This document shows positions 7,061 to 15,587 of a stretch of 37,917 nucleotides of DNA, one piece after another. Every line of letters starts with the position of its first letter. Positions within the stretch are counted from its first letter, which is position 1. The notes beneath the pieces are model-generated. The model did no database searches. It saw only the letters and a program-made list of their open reading frames with translations, and had not been told where the DNA came from. Position numbers and translations under genes: made by a program. Source of the DNA: a virus; the IMG/VR virus record IMGVR_UViG_3300042309_000556, positions 1-37,917 of that record. One strand, written 5' to 3'.

Positions 7061-8282
7061 ATTCGGTCGACCCGTCGGAATATTGAACGACCCGCCGGCC
7101 GTTCGCGGTGCCAGTTCTTACTTGCGCGCGCGGCGCCTGTCCGGCTACAGCAGCAGGCGTCGGCCGCGAAGGAACGCCGCCCTTCAGCGCGTCACTGAGG
7201 CTGCCACTGCCGAAGTCCTGCAAGCCCGTAGCCTCGCGCAACGCGTTGGCGTTGTAGCCCTGCGCCTGCCATGTACGTGCCTGCCGCTGGAGCGCCTGCT
7301 GAATCGTCTGAGCCTGGACGCCGAGGTTGGTGCGAATCGTCTCCGCCGACATGTTGGGGTTGATATCGGCCTTGTCGAAGGCGGCTTCTTCCCCCGGAGT
7401 CAGCGCGGCGCCGAACAGCTCGTTGCGCACGACATTCTTCTGGCGGTCGTAACGCTGCCACCAGTCTGCTTGTCCGGGAGTAGCGCCAGTCATCCCACCC
7501 TGCCAACCCATGCGGCCCAAGAGATTCTCAAGATCACCGCCGGTCCCGTTGCCAGCGAAGTCGCCTTGGAATGCGCTGATCAATGCATTGGTGTTTGCAA
7601 GCTTGTCAGCGTCGCTCGCTAGCTTGTTGATCGTTGGGGCGCTTAGCGGCTTTCCGTCGGAGGTTGTGGATGGCTTCCCGCCAGGATTCCACTGACCTGT
7701 CCGCTCAAGCGCGAATTGCAGCGCATCATTTCCGGTGCTCTGACGGGTACGAGCCGCAGACGCGTAGGAGTTCGCCGCGCTAGCCCGCGAGGCCGCTGCT
7801 TGCGCCGCATCGGTGGCGATCGCGGAACGGCCCTGCTCGGTCGTTGAAATACCCCCGCCACCCGGCAGCAGCCGGTTGTTGATCAGGTTCTGACCCTGTA
7901 CCGAAGCGAGCTCAACGGGGCCGTTGGCAACGCCCATCAGGTTCGCGTTGGCACCGCCCCAGTTACCAGCCAATGCATCGGCCACCGACGCGCCGCGGAA
8001 GCCCTGCTCCTGCACGTCGCCGGCATAGCCGCTGATCTTGGTCGGGTCAAAGCCGCCGCGCAGCGCAGTCGCCAGCAGATTCGCCTGCTCGGGCGCATAC
8101 CCAGCACCGGAGATTGAGGTCTGCAGCTGATCGCGCGCAACGCGCTCATCGGTCTCCTTCTGAGCCTGAGCCAGCAACAAGCCAAGGCGGGCCGCGTTTT
8201 CCTTGCCCTTCTGGTATGCCTGCGTACTGCCCTGGCCGCCACCCGCAAGCGCCGCGCCGAGATCACCCCATCCGCTTGCCAT
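7050..8282 (-). CDS. internal virion / ejection protein (410 aa)
   Basis: 410 residues from the ATG at 8282, which shares bases with the TAA of the previous gene (TAATG); an upstream extension to 8330 would overlap that gene and is rejected. The protein is rich in Ala, Gln, Gly and Asn, begins with an amphipathic, Gly-rich section and has helical middle and C-terminal parts without cysteines. There is no tape-measure, sheath or baseplate gene nearby, so an ejected core protein of a podovirus is the best reading. No specific homologue is named. Confidence 0.75.
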   Translation of the reverse strand: MASGWGDLGAALAGGGQGSTQAYQKGKENAARLGLLLAQAQKETDERVARDQLQTSISGAGYAPEQANLLATALRGGFDPTKISGYAGDVQEQGFRGASVADALAGNWGGANANLMGVANGPVELASVQGQNLINNRLLPGGGGISTTEQGRSAIATDAAQAAASRASAANSYASAARTRQSTGNDALQFALERTGQWNPGGKPSTTSDGKPLSAPTINKLASDADKLANTNALISAFQGDFAGNGTGGDLENLLGRMGWQGGMTGATPGQADWWQRYDRQKNVVRNELFGAALTPGEEAAFDKADINPNMSAETIRTNLGVQAQTIQQALQRQARTWQAQGYNANALREATGLQDFGSGSLSDALKGGVPSRPTPAAVAGQAPRAQVRTGTANGRRVVQYSDGSTEYAD

Positions 8283-8938
8283 TACGCTGCTCCCACCCAG
8301 TAAGGGCTGCTGGACCCGAATGCGCCCCATCCAGAGGCGCCTGTTGCCGCCGTTGTCCCAGCACTGCTAGCCAGGCCACCCGCGACACCTCCGAGCAGCT
8401 GTGAGCCAGCATCGATCCACGGGTTGCGCGTGATGCCGCGGAGCTTGAGCTGGGCCAGGAAATCGTCCCCCTGCGCCTGCCGACCGAGCAAGCCGAGATT
8501 GGAACCGAGTTGCGCACTCTCCAGCGCCTCGCGCTGACGCTGTTGGTTCGGCGCGTCGATGCGACTCATCAGATTGGCGATCTTGGAGCCGTAGTCGGCG
8601 ATACCCAGTGATGCGTCCGCGCCGGAGGTCTTGTAGGCGTTCGACGTGGCGCCGGCCTGCTGCAGACCAGCGGTTGCCGCACCTTGATTGGCACGCGTGG
8701 CCGTCAGGTACTGATCCAGCGTTGTCTGGCGTTCTCCATCGTCGTTCGATGCGGCGCGCTGTGCGATCGTCTGGTTGACCTGAGCATTGGCCTTGTCCTG
8801 ATTTGCCTGCTGCTGCCGGAGCTGAGCCGCAAGCTGGTTATCCTGGTGCTTGGCCGTCTGCTGGGTGTTGTAGTACTGGCCGCCGGCAGCAGCGGCGGCA
8901 GCGGCAAGCGCCAAGTAGGTTGAGGTCGCGTAGGCCAT
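8282..8938 (-). CDS. internal virion protein with hydrophobic N-terminus (218 aa)
   Basis: 218 residues. An N-terminal hydrophobic alanine run (about 7-18) is followed by a Gln/Asn/Ala-rich helical region (25-100) and a glycine-rich end. The layout (short membrane-active N-terminus plus long Gln-rich helix) recalls T7 gp14-type internal core proteins, an inference from architecture. It is joined to the GNAT-like gene before it by TAATG and to the next ejection gene by TAATG. Confidence 0.72.
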   Translation of the reverse strand: MAYATSTYLALAAAAAAAGGQYYNTQQTAKHQDNQLAAQLRQQQANQDKANAQVNQTIAQRAASNDDGERQTTLDQYLTATRANQGAATAGLQQAGATSNAYKTSGADASLGIADYGSKIANLMSRIDAPNQQRQREALESAQLGSNLGLLGRQAQGDDFLAQLKLRGITRNPWIDAGSQLLGGVAGGLASSAGTTAATGASGWGAFGSSSPYWVGAA

Positions 8939-9390
8939 TAGCTGAGGACCTTCATGAAGTGGCTGTCCGTGTGGACATAGCCCATGCGCTCGTAGAGGAT
9001 TCTTGCCTTGTCGGGGCTATTGGCCATCAGCGCCATGCGGATGACGTTGATGCCCTTGGCGCGGCACGCCTCTTCCATCTCGTGCAGCAACTCAGTAGCC
9101 AGGCCCAGGCCGCGAACCTCAGGATCCATCCACCACGCGATCTCGTTGGCGACCGTCACGTTGACGTTGAAGGTGAACGGCTCAAAGGAAAGGCTGACCA
9201 TGCCGCACACGCGACCTTCCACTTCCACCACTAGCAGCAGGAAATGATCCATCGTGACGATCGCCAAACCTGCCGCCGACTCTTTTGCCAGTGGCGCAAA
9301 GCCGGGATAGCTGGTTGTCGCGTAGAACTGCTCGGCCATTTCGACGATGCGCGGCACGTCCTCTCGGGTGGCGGGTCGGATCTTGGTCAC
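8938..9390 (-). CDS. GNAT-fold acetyltransferase-like protein in the ejection region (150 aa)
   Basis: 150 residues with a clear GNAT fold: N-terminal IRPATREDVPRIVEMAE, a strand block LLLVVEVEGRVCGMVSL, the acetyl-CoA motif RGLGLA (93-98, pattern R-x-x-G-x-A) followed by helix TELLHEMEEACR, and the final KARILYERMGY. A GTG start overlaps the upstream stop as GTGA. GNAT-like proteins in this position occur in podoviruses (T7 gp13-like internal proteins are related to the fold). It may be a true acetyltransferase, since the cofactor motif is intact, or a structural or assembly protein. Confidence 0.85.
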   Translation of the reverse strand: MTKIRPATREDVPRIVEMAEQFYATTSYPGFAPLAKESAAGLAIVTMDHFLLLVVEVEGRVCGMVSLSFEPFTFNVNVTVANEIAWWMDPEVRGLGLATELLHEMEEACRAKGINVIRMALMANSPDKARILYERMGYVHTDSHFMKVLS

Positions 9391-9998
9391 TTGCTTCCCC
9401 CGTAGCCGAAGCCGGGCGTGTAAAGCAGGTTGTAGACGTCGCGATAGCCGCGGTTCTGCGCAGCGTTGTTCTGGCTGGTGGTCCAGATGTTGGACAGGCC
9501 GGAAAACACGTCGCCAAGCGCATCGGCCTTCACCCCGGCGTTGCCCGAAGCGAGGTTGTTCCTGAGCGCCGATGCCGATTGGCTGGCGCTGGTGGTCATG
9601 TCCGCGCCCTGCTGGGCTTGGGCAATCAGGTTCAGGCGCGACTGCTCATCGGCAGATCGCAGGTCAGCGGCTGCACCCTGAGCCAAGCGATCTGCGTTCA
9701 GCACACCCTGCTGGTAGTTCTCACCCAACAGGCGGTTGGCGTCGATTGCCGCGGACCCACCTGTAAGTCCATTGCGTGCCAGGGCGAATTTTGTACTCCG
9801 ATCGGCGATCGTCTTCTGGCGGCCCAGTTCATTGCCGTAGTACTCCCGAGAGGCGCCAAGGAAGTCCTGGATGTCGGCCTCGCGCCTCGGGTTCGAATAG
9901 GCAGAATTGATCGCGCCGACTGATCGGTCGATCTGGCTCTGACTCCACGCTTGGTTCTGGGCCGCTTGCGTCTGCGCCTTGTTGCTCGGAGAGCCCAT
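9387..9998 (-). CDS. virion-associated hypothetical protein (203 aa)
   Basis: 203 residues, hydrophilic, rich in Gln, Asn, Ser and Ala, mostly helical, and ending with an aromatic Gly/Tyr tail (TPGFGYGG). No catalytic motif is recognised. It lies between two GNAT-fold genes and overlaps both in TGATG/GTGA fashion. Composition and place suggest another ejection or internal core protein. Confidence 0.7.
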   Translation of the reverse strand: MGSPSNKAQTQAAQNQAWSQSQIDRSVGAINSAYSNPRREADIQDFLGASREYYGNELGRQKTIADRSTKFALARNGLTGGSAAIDANRLLGENYQQGVLNADRLAQGAAADLRSADEQSRLNLIAQAQQGADMTTSASQSASALRNNLASGNAGVKADALGDVFSGLSNIWTTSQNNAAQNRGYRDVYNLLYTPGFGYGGSK

Positions 9999-10507
9999 CA
10001 GTCACCCCTCAGGCGCGCATAAAGCGCCACGTCTTGGCCGGCAGGCCCGTATCCCCGCATCACGCCTTCGGGGCTGAATCCCAAGGCCTTGTCGAACCAC
10101 GTCAGCGCAGCGCGGCGACTGGTCAAGCATTGGATCTGCAAGCGATGAGCGCCGATATCGAAGGCACGATCGGCCACCCAGCGGGATGCCTTGGTGATCG
10201 AGCGCCAATGACCGGCCCAGCCTTGTGCTGTACCCAGCATCCAGCTCTGCCAGACGCCCGGAGACACGTATTCGTAGCCGCCTGCAACAGCCGGATAGCC
10301 ATCTGCACCGACGACCGTCACTGAGCAAAGCCGCGGCGCGTCTCCAGCAGCATTGATGAAACGGCGTGCTGCCTGCCCAGGGTGATAGATCTGACCAGTC
10401 ATCACGGTGTACTGCTCCCGTTCTTCCTCGCGCATCTGGTGACACAGGTACACCAGATGATCCGGCTCGACCGGGACACAATTTGAAGGGAGCCGGGCAT
10501 CGACCAT
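9998..10507 (-). CDS. second GNAT-like internal virion protein (169 aa)
   Basis: 169 residues. The second half follows the GNAT pattern without a good acetyl-CoA loop: AVAGGYEYV, HWRSITKASRWVADRAFDIG, then HRLQIQCLTSRRAALTWFDKALGFSPEGVMRGYG, which matches the end of GNAT folds. T7 gp13-type proteins have a similar degenerate fold. The N-terminal 35 residues are different. The ATG has almost no Shine-Dalgarno and follows the second copy of the late-promoter box by 35 bases. Likely a structural or assembly derivative of an acetyltransferase. Confidence 0.72.
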   Translation of the reverse strand: MVDARLPSNCVPVEPDHLVYLCHQMREEEREQYTVMTGQIYHPGQAARRFINAAGDAPRLCSVTVVGADGYPAVAGGYEYVSPGVWQSWMLGTAQGWAGHWRSITKASRWVADRAFDIGAHRLQIQCLTSRRAALTWFDKALGFSPEGVMRGYGPAGQDVALYARLRGD

Positions 10508-10514
10508 GGGTCAA

Positions 10515-10546
10515 AGCGTGACAGTGGGCCGCGTTGATTCAACGGA
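10515..10546 (-). promoter_or_regulatory. putative late promoter, copy 2 (ejection genes)
   Basis: The minus strand has TCCGTTGA (10546-10539) with -35 TTGAAT (10542-10537), then 16 bases to CACGCT (10520-10515), a poor -10. The ATG at 10507 begins seven bases later. The box lies directly past the stop of the gene ending at 10548. It also forms a small palindrome GTTGATTCAAC. Weaker match than copies 1 and 3. Confidence 0.45.
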
Positions 10547-10547
10547 C

Positions 10548-11042
10548 TCACGACATGCCCCGGTTGTCATTGAGGTAGACGGTCATGGCGTTGAACTGCC
10601 ACTGGACAGAGCCGTCGTATGTCAGCTTGACGGACATCGATGGCGCCGAAAGCGGCATAGGGATCACCGTCCCTGGAACGGTGTCAGCCGGGATGATGTA
10701 GGGGTCCGTAAAGGCGCCCGTATTTGTCTGGTCGTATCCAATCTGCAGGTTCACATCGCCCTGCCCGACCATATCGACGCCGTAGACCATCTTGGTGACC
10801 CCTGGCTGTCCAAAATCCAACCACGGCCACTGAATTACCCCATCGAAGAGCGTGATCTCGCTGGGCGCGGTTTCGTCGCCAACGGCTTCATCGTCAATCC
10901 GATAGATGTAATCACCGGATCGGATGTAGAGCACGTCGCCCGCGATGGCCCAGTCATCTATCGCGAACGGAAACACGTATCGCGACCACGCCCCTACCGA
11001 GCCGATCCGAGACATGCTGTAGACGAACACCTGGGAGGCCAT
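10548..11042 (-). CDS. gp10-like packaged-DNA stabilisation protein, C-terminal part (164 aa)
   Basis: 164 residues from the ATG at 11042, which overlaps the TGA of the 829-aa gene (TGATG). It begins VFVYSMSRIGSVGAWSRYVFPF, the kind of segment that, in unsplit podovirus tail-hub/stabilisation proteins (P22 gp10 type), follows the 'YWLAF' strand found at residue 438 of the upstream gene. It continues with IDDEAVGDETAPSEITLFDG and ends in beta-strands. I read it as the natural C-terminus of a gp10-like protein cut off by an inserted module. It may be translated by reinitiation after the upstream gene. Confidence 0.7.
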   Translation of the reverse strand: MASQVFVYSMSRIGSVGAWSRYVFPFAIDDWAIAGDVLYIRSGDYIYRIDDEAVGDETAPSEITLFDGVIQWPWLDFGQPGVTKMVYGVDMVGQGDVNLQIGYDQTNTGAFTDPYIIPADTVPGTVIPMPLSAPSMSVKLTYDGSVQWQFNAMTVYLNDNRGMS

Positions 11043-13531
11043 CAGCGAGACACCGTGATTGCGGAGATCGTGGAAGTGGATGGGTTTTCGAGCAGATTCC
11101 AGTCTCTGCCATTGGTCGTTTCGGCCATGCGGCCCACGGTGCCGCCGATCACGACGCGGCCGTACGCTCCACACGACGAGGAAACTTCGCTACCCAAATT
11201 GAAAGCCGCCACCGCCATATTTGATGGGGTCGGACCGTAGGCAAGCTGTCCGCTCGCGTTTCCCAGCACCCAAAGCGGAGTTCCATTAGGTTCTGAGTAA
11301 CTCACCACGGTGATCGGCGATGACCCTGCAAATGGCGACGCTACCTCTGACCAGTTCTCACCGTCTGGCGAAGTGGCCATCCTGTTGCCATCGCCAGCTG
11401 CGAGAGCCAGGACGCCACTGGAAGCGACTGCCCGCATCTGGATCCCGTTACCGATGATCCAGGTGGCGTTAGACATGGCTGACCATGACCGGCCGTGATC
11501 AGTGCTGATGGAGTAATGCGACTGGACAGCAACCAGTCGACTGCCGATCACCGCAACGCCGGCAAAATTTCGGGTTCCGTCATCGCCCGTCGCCGACACA
11601 GTCACCTGCGTGAAGCTGGTTCCATCATCGGACCAAATTACAGACCCTCCATTGCCCACGATAATGAAAGAAGTCCCGTCGTGGATGCCCGTTTTCAACG
11701 AGTCAGCTGACGATAGGTCTATCGGAGTCCACGTCGCTCCAGAGTCTGACGTAACACCTCCTTTACCCTGGAAATTCATTAGCACGATCTTCCCGTTGTG
11801 CGAGATCGCGATCCTGTATTCGGTTAGGGTCACCGGCGGAGTCGTAGCCTTTGGGTGATTCCAATCGGCCCCATTCTTAGAGCCCACCATGTACGAAATG
11901 TTTGTGCCATCCACCGCATACCAGGGCAGCGTGATATCAATTGAGTCAGACAGCACCGCCGCTAGACCGTTCTCATCTTCAACCCTAATTTTGAATGCGT
12001 ATGTGCCCGCGATCGTTGGCGACCCAGGCTCAATCACACCGTCTTCAAATGTCAGCCCATAGGGCAGTGCGCCGTAGCTTACAAACACACGCTTGATTGG
12101 CGAGCTGCCAGGTGTAACGGCGTAGGTGTAGCCGGGGTATACCTCGATCAAATCGCCATCAGGCGCCGAGCCGCTGATGGATGGCCCCGTTTCATCGTAC
12201 TTGGAGAACGCAAGCCAATACTGTCCTGCGCTGGGGTAATAAAGTCCGATGGGGGTGACGCCGTTCGCTGCAGCATTGGCCATGACGTCCTTAACCAATG
12301 GATCGATCGGCATGCCGACGTCACCCGCTTGGAAGTTGGTCGAACTAGCCGCAATGCCGACGGTGCGGACGCCCTGCGACGACAGGAAGAACAGGTCGTT
12401 GGAGACTGGCGCAATAGCATGATGCTGAGTGCTGCCCATCGGAAGCGCATCCAGAAACGCGATGCTTGCCGGATCCTCATCGACCTGCCAGAGCTGGAAG
12501 CCTTCCGCGTTGAACGGGATCAGGTTGCCGCGGTACAGGCCCATTGCCTGGAACGGGTTCGATCCGTAGTTTTGCAAGCCGATGGGGATATAGCCGGCGT
12601 CGTTCTCTGTGGTCCAGTCCAGCGGATTGACGGTTGCGCAGTAGCGCGCAATGTCGTCATCCAGCGCGTAGACCTTGGAGGCGGCAATCACCACGAACTT
12701 GGAGTTCGGGCAATTCTCATCTTCAACCCTGCGCGATACCGCCTTCCAGTTAATCGAGCCATCTACCACGTAGCCATCGATTGCAGTTGGCCATGTAGGC
12801 TCGGCAGCACCGCTCACGTAGAGGGGTGACGCCTCCCAAGTGACTCGCGTCGACGACTCGGCTTCCCAGATAACGTCATTGTCGATGACTGTCTGGCCCA
12901 GGATGGGCGGCCAGGCCGGCTCGGTTGATGCCGAGTAGCCCGAGGCTTCCTGCACCGCCTTGTAGACCAAGCCCTCAGGGAGTCCGGCGAAGGTTCCGCT
13001 AACTGTCAGGCTGTCGCCGAAGATTGGATGTGTGTGGTCGGCAACGGAAAAGAGGCCGATGCCGGCGCGTGCATATGCAGCCCCGGATGGGCGCGTGGCA
13101 GTAACGGTGGACTTCTTCCAGAACGCTCCACTGCTGTCAGCAATGATGTTGCCTTGGACGCTGCTAAGCAGTCCGTCGTCCTCGTCATACCAGCGAACTT
13201 CCACCCAGCCCTTGGTCGCGCCAGCAATGGCCGCGCCCTGGTTAATCATGGCGCTTGCTTCAAAAGAACTGCTTGAGGTCGGAATGACGAGTTTGGTTTG
13301 ATTGAGCGCCAAGCCATCGGCCACACTGCCGGGCATCTGCACGCAGGGCCCGTTGCCCGAATAGCCTCCCGTGGAGGCGTACGCGGCACCGCCGGTAAAA
13401 TCCCAACCCGTCGCGCCCGCGCTGAAATCTCCGTTCGCAGCTTGTGCTGACGTCGGAGCAGGCGCGGTGATGGGCTGGACGATGTCGCCAGGCGAGTAAA
13501 GGGTGCCTGGCTGCCAAACAGGAACGGCCAT
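11042..13531 (-). CDS. gp10-like tail-hub protein with CBM-, Ig- and Asp-box modules (829 aa)
   Basis: 829 residues, a mosaic. Residues 1-20 (WQPGTLYSPGDIV) resemble chitin-binding-like modules; 33-165 look like a CBM_4_9-type jelly roll (NGDFSAGATGWDF); 203-265 contain two copies of an EPxWP...W motif; 272-445 are the conserved gp10-like core (GLYRGNLIPFNAEGFQLWQ, SNDLFFLSSQGVRTVG, YYPSAGQYWLAF); 485-535 look like an Ig/He_PIG domain (LPYGLTFEDGVIEPGSPTIAG); 545-829 hold five Asp-box-like motifs (TSDSGATW, WSDDGTSF, STDHGRSW, TSPDGENW, TTNGRDW) of a sialidase-like propeller. The first base of its ATG is the last base of the upstream stop. Role: head-tail closure plus probable glycan binding. 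Confidence 0.75.
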   Translation of the reverse strand: MAVPVWQPGTLYSPGDIVQPITAPAPTSAQAANGDFSAGATGWDFTGGAAYASTGGYSGNGPCVQMPGSVADGLALNQTKLVIPTSSSSFEASAMINQGAAIAGATKGWVEVRWYDEDDGLLSSVQGNIIADSSGAFWKKSTVTATRPSGAAYARAGIGLFSVADHTHPIFGDSLTVSGTFAGLPEGLVYKAVQEASGYSASTEPAWPPILGQTVIDNDVIWEAESSTRVTWEASPLYVSGAAEPTWPTAIDGYVVDGSINWKAVSRRVEDENCPNSKFVVIAASKVYALDDDIARYCATVNPLDWTTENDAGYIPIGLQNYGSNPFQAMGLYRGNLIPFNAEGFQLWQVDEDPASIAFLDALPMGSTQHHAIAPVSNDLFFLSSQGVRTVGIAASSTNFQAGDVGMPIDPLVKDVMANAAANGVTPIGLYYPSAGQYWLAFSKYDETGPSISGSAPDGDLIEVYPGYTYAVTPGSSPIKRVFVSYGALPYGLTFEDGVIEPGSPTIAGTYAFKIRVEDENGLAAVLSDSIDITLPWYAVDGTNISYMVGSKNGADWNHPKATTPPVTLTEYRIAISHNGKIVLMNFQGKGGVTSDSGATWTPIDLSSADSLKTGIHDGTSFIIVGNGGSVIWSDDGTSFTQVTVSATGDDGTRNFAGVAVIGSRLVAVQSHYSISTDHGRSWSAMSNATWIIGNGIQMRAVASSGVLALAAGDGNRMATSPDGENWSEVASPFAGSSPITVVSYSEPNGTPLWVLGNASGQLAYGPTPSNMAVAAFNLGSEVSSSCGAYGRVVIGGTVGRMAETTNGRDWNLLENPSTSTISAITVSR

Positions 13532-14295
13532 CAGGTGGTCCCCGCCTGATTCCCTGTGCCGTAGCGATCGGAGACGGACGTCGGCACAGTCGGCGCGGCG
13601 GTCGTGGACTCGTTGCCGCCTAGCGGATTCTCGATGTTTGCGTCCTCATAAACCGTCTCGCCCGCCGTCGTAGGCCACGTCGGCTCAGTCGTCCCGGAGC
13701 GCGATCCGTCGCCCGTCGTTTCCGTAACGGTGTACTTGTAGCCATTGTCGGTCGTTGGCACCACGACATCGCCCATGTTTCGGGCAACATTGGCGGCCCA
13801 TGGGGTGTATGCACCCGTGCCGCTCTGCAGTCGGTAGGCAAGCCCGTTGGGCGTGGTCGGCGTAACCATAGCTCCGGGCAAGTAGGTCTTGCCTGCCTGC
13901 CATGGCTCGCCTTTCTCGAGCCAGAAATGGAAGACGTCCCCATTGGTGAACTCGGCGGCGACATAGAGGTAACCCAGGAACGGGGCCGCGAAGTGGATTT
14001 CCTGAAGCGTTGCGGCTGAATCACTGGGATGTTTCAGCACCTCAACCGAAAAGCCAAGATCTGTCGTCACCATGGGTTCGTTGGCAAAGACCACGAACTC
14101 GCCCCGGAAGTAGACCAGCCCCTTGGTGCCGGCCGGCAGTGTGCGATGTATGCGCGTGCCGGGCCGCGCTCTTATGGTGCGCGCAGCGGTGACGTATCCG
14201 TTCTTCAGGTCATAGAGGCTGTCAGGTGACGCGCCGCCTTTGTCGCGAAGCCTGGTGATGCCTGCCTTGACCGCGGATAGTGCCTGGGTACGCAT
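13531..14295 (-). CDS. gp10-like packaged-DNA stabilisation protein, N-terminal part (254 aa)
   Basis: 254 residues. The first 130 fit the N-terminus of a gp10-like hub protein: SLYDLKNGYVTAARTIRARPGT, GLVYFRGEFVVFANEP, AAPFLGYLYVAAEF. From about residue 130 there are surface modules: WQAGKTYLPGAMVTP and a TTEPTWPTTAGETVYED copy of the EPxWP repeat also present twice in the next gene. It ends with Ser/Thr-rich residues and a TGATG joint into that gene. Together the three genes probably build one ring protein that seals packaged DNA. Confidence 0.72.
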   Translation of the reverse strand: MRTQALSAVKAGITRLRDKGGASPDSLYDLKNGYVTAARTIRARPGTRIHRTLPAGTKGLVYFRGEFVVFANEPMVTTDLGFSVEVLKHPSDSAATLQEIHFAAPFLGYLYVAAEFTNGDVFHFWLEKGEPWQAGKTYLPGAMVTPTTPNGLAYRLQSGTGAYTPWAANVARNMGDVVVPTTDNGYKYTVTETTGDGSRSGTTEPTWPTTAGETVYEDANIENPLGGNESTTAAPTVPTSVSDRYGTGNQAGTT

Positions 14296-15029
14296 CAGGG
14301 CGACTCCGGCCAGCCGCCAACCGGCACCGGCCGCACCGCGTTACGGTAGTCGCCCTTGCCAGGCAGATACCGACTCGTCTGGTGAGAGCCGCGGACCAGA
14401 TCTCTGATGTAGGCGGCGAGCTGCTGGGCGTAGTTGCCTGCGTCTGGCTGTCCGTAGTGCGCTTTGGCGTTGGCCAGAGCCAGCAAGAAGATCGCCTCAG
14501 GTTCGACTGTCGTGTAGTCCGTGTCTGCCACCAGCGGCATCAGGCCGAACTGGCCCTTGATACGCAGTTGCCACGTGTCGTCAGCGGGCGGCGGCGATAC
14601 CTCGATGCACTGCCGCACCTCGTAGTGATCGGGGATTCCGGTGAGGTTTGACGTGTAGAACACCGGATCGATGCCGTTCACCAGAGGACGCCAGGTCTCG
14701 TCTCCCTGGGAAACGCCTACCCACGAGATCATCAGCGGATCAAGCTGCTTGGTGCACGCGTCAGCATTGGCGTCCAAGTCGTAGAACCTGACGCCAGCCT
14801 GCATGTTCCAGGTGAAATAACGCTCCCGGCGCAGCGAGGAATACCGCCGAAACAGCATCTCCTGTGCGTTCTGGATGAAGTCGTTGAGCAGGTCGGCCAT
14901 GCCAGGCGGCGGGTTGTTGGCCTGCACTGCGAAGCCCAGCCGGCGCATCAGACGCTTGCGCATGTCCAGCAGCGTGACGCGCGGATAGTCGTCGTCGCAC
15001 TCGCAGTTGTAATTGATGGGATCAGCCAT
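14295..15029 (-). CDS. P22 gp4-like head-completion / tail adaptor protein (244 aa)
   Basis: 244 residues. Its helical N-terminal pattern (LLDMRKRLMRRLGF, MADLLNDFIQNAQEMLFRRYSSLRRERYFTWNM) and middle strand-rich part (PDHYEVRQCIEVSPPP, WQLRIKGQFGLMPL) fit the gp4-like adaptor family that binds the portal and receives the gp10-like ring. An excellent AGGAGGCGAG site precedes the ATG. It follows a terminator-like hairpin and precedes the hub genes with a one-base stop/start overlap. Confidence 0.8.
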   Translation of the reverse strand: MADPINYNCECDDDYPRVTLLDMRKRLMRRLGFAVQANNPPPGMADLLNDFIQNAQEMLFRRYSSLRRERYFTWNMQAGVRFYDLDANADACTKQLDPLMISWVGVSQGDETWRPLVNGIDPVFYTSNLTGIPDHYEVRQCIEVSPPPADDTWQLRIKGQFGLMPLVADTDYTTVEPEAIFLLALANAKAHYGQPDAGNYAQQLAAYIRDLVRGSHQTSRYLPGKGDYRNAVRPVPVGGWPESP

Positions 15030-15041
15030 CTCGCCTCCTAG

Positions 15042-15074
15042 AAAAACGGCCGGGCGAGTTGCCCCGTCCGGCCG
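15042..15074 (-). terminator. terminator-like hairpin between capsid and tail-adaptor genes
   Basis: The arms CGGCCGG (15047-15053) and CCGGCCG (15068-15074) are followed on the minus strand by TTTTTC. It lies after the gene ending at 15099 and just before the ribosome-binding site of the gp4-like gene, so it may set the ratio of capsid to tail transcripts. A second, weaker GC hairpin lies at 15078-15099. Confidence 0.65.
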
Positions 15075-15098
15075 CCAGTCCCGCCGCCAAGCGGGGAC

Positions 15099-15587
15099 TT
15101 ACTCCGCCTCGCGGCTCGCGCGTTCGGCCTCGATCGCCGACAGGACGCCAGCACGCGGCGAGTCCTTGGCGTTCTCGTCCGATTCCAGCTGGTCGATCTC
15201 TTCGTCCGACAGATCCGGCAAGGCTTCCTTGATCTTGGCCACGGTCTTTTCGGACAGCGACGCGTCGTCGCTGCCCTCGTCGTCGTTGCCAGCGGCGCCC
15301 TTCTTGGCCACCGGGATCGCCTTCTTGAAGGCCGCCAGGTTCGGGTAGATCGTCTTAAGCGCAGTGGTGCCTTCCGAGCTGCGGTACTTGGTCTTGAGGC
15401 CGTCGTACGCCTTCTCGGCATCGAAGTCCTCGACCTTGACCGACTTGGTCTCGTTCGTCGTCAGCTGCTCTTCGTTGTAGATCTGCTCCAGCACAGGCAG
15501 TTCGTATTCGAAGATGGTGGCCGGGATGGTCGTGCTCGCGTCGCGATCGATCAGCACGGTGATCTGCTTCAGGGTCGTGGTGCTCAC
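15099..15587 (-). CDS. virion-region hypothetical protein (162 aa), acidic C-terminus
   Basis: 162 residues, GTG start overlapping the upstream stop. The first 100 residues are a compact mixed fold with VLEQIYNEEQL, and VKVEDFDAEKAYDGLKTKYR; the last 60 are acidic and helical (DDEGSDDAS, PDLSDEEIDQLESDENAKD). No family is recognised. It lies with the major capsid gene, suggesting a minor head or head-tail component. Confidence 0.7.
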   Translation of the reverse strand: MSTTTLKQITVLIDRDASTTIPATIFEYELPVLEQIYNEEQLTTNETKSVKVEDFDAEKAYDGLKTKYRSSEGTTALKTIYPNLAAFKKAIPVAKKGAAGNDDEGSDDASLSEKTVAKIKEALPDLSDEEIDQLESDENAKDSPRAGVLSAIEAERASREAE

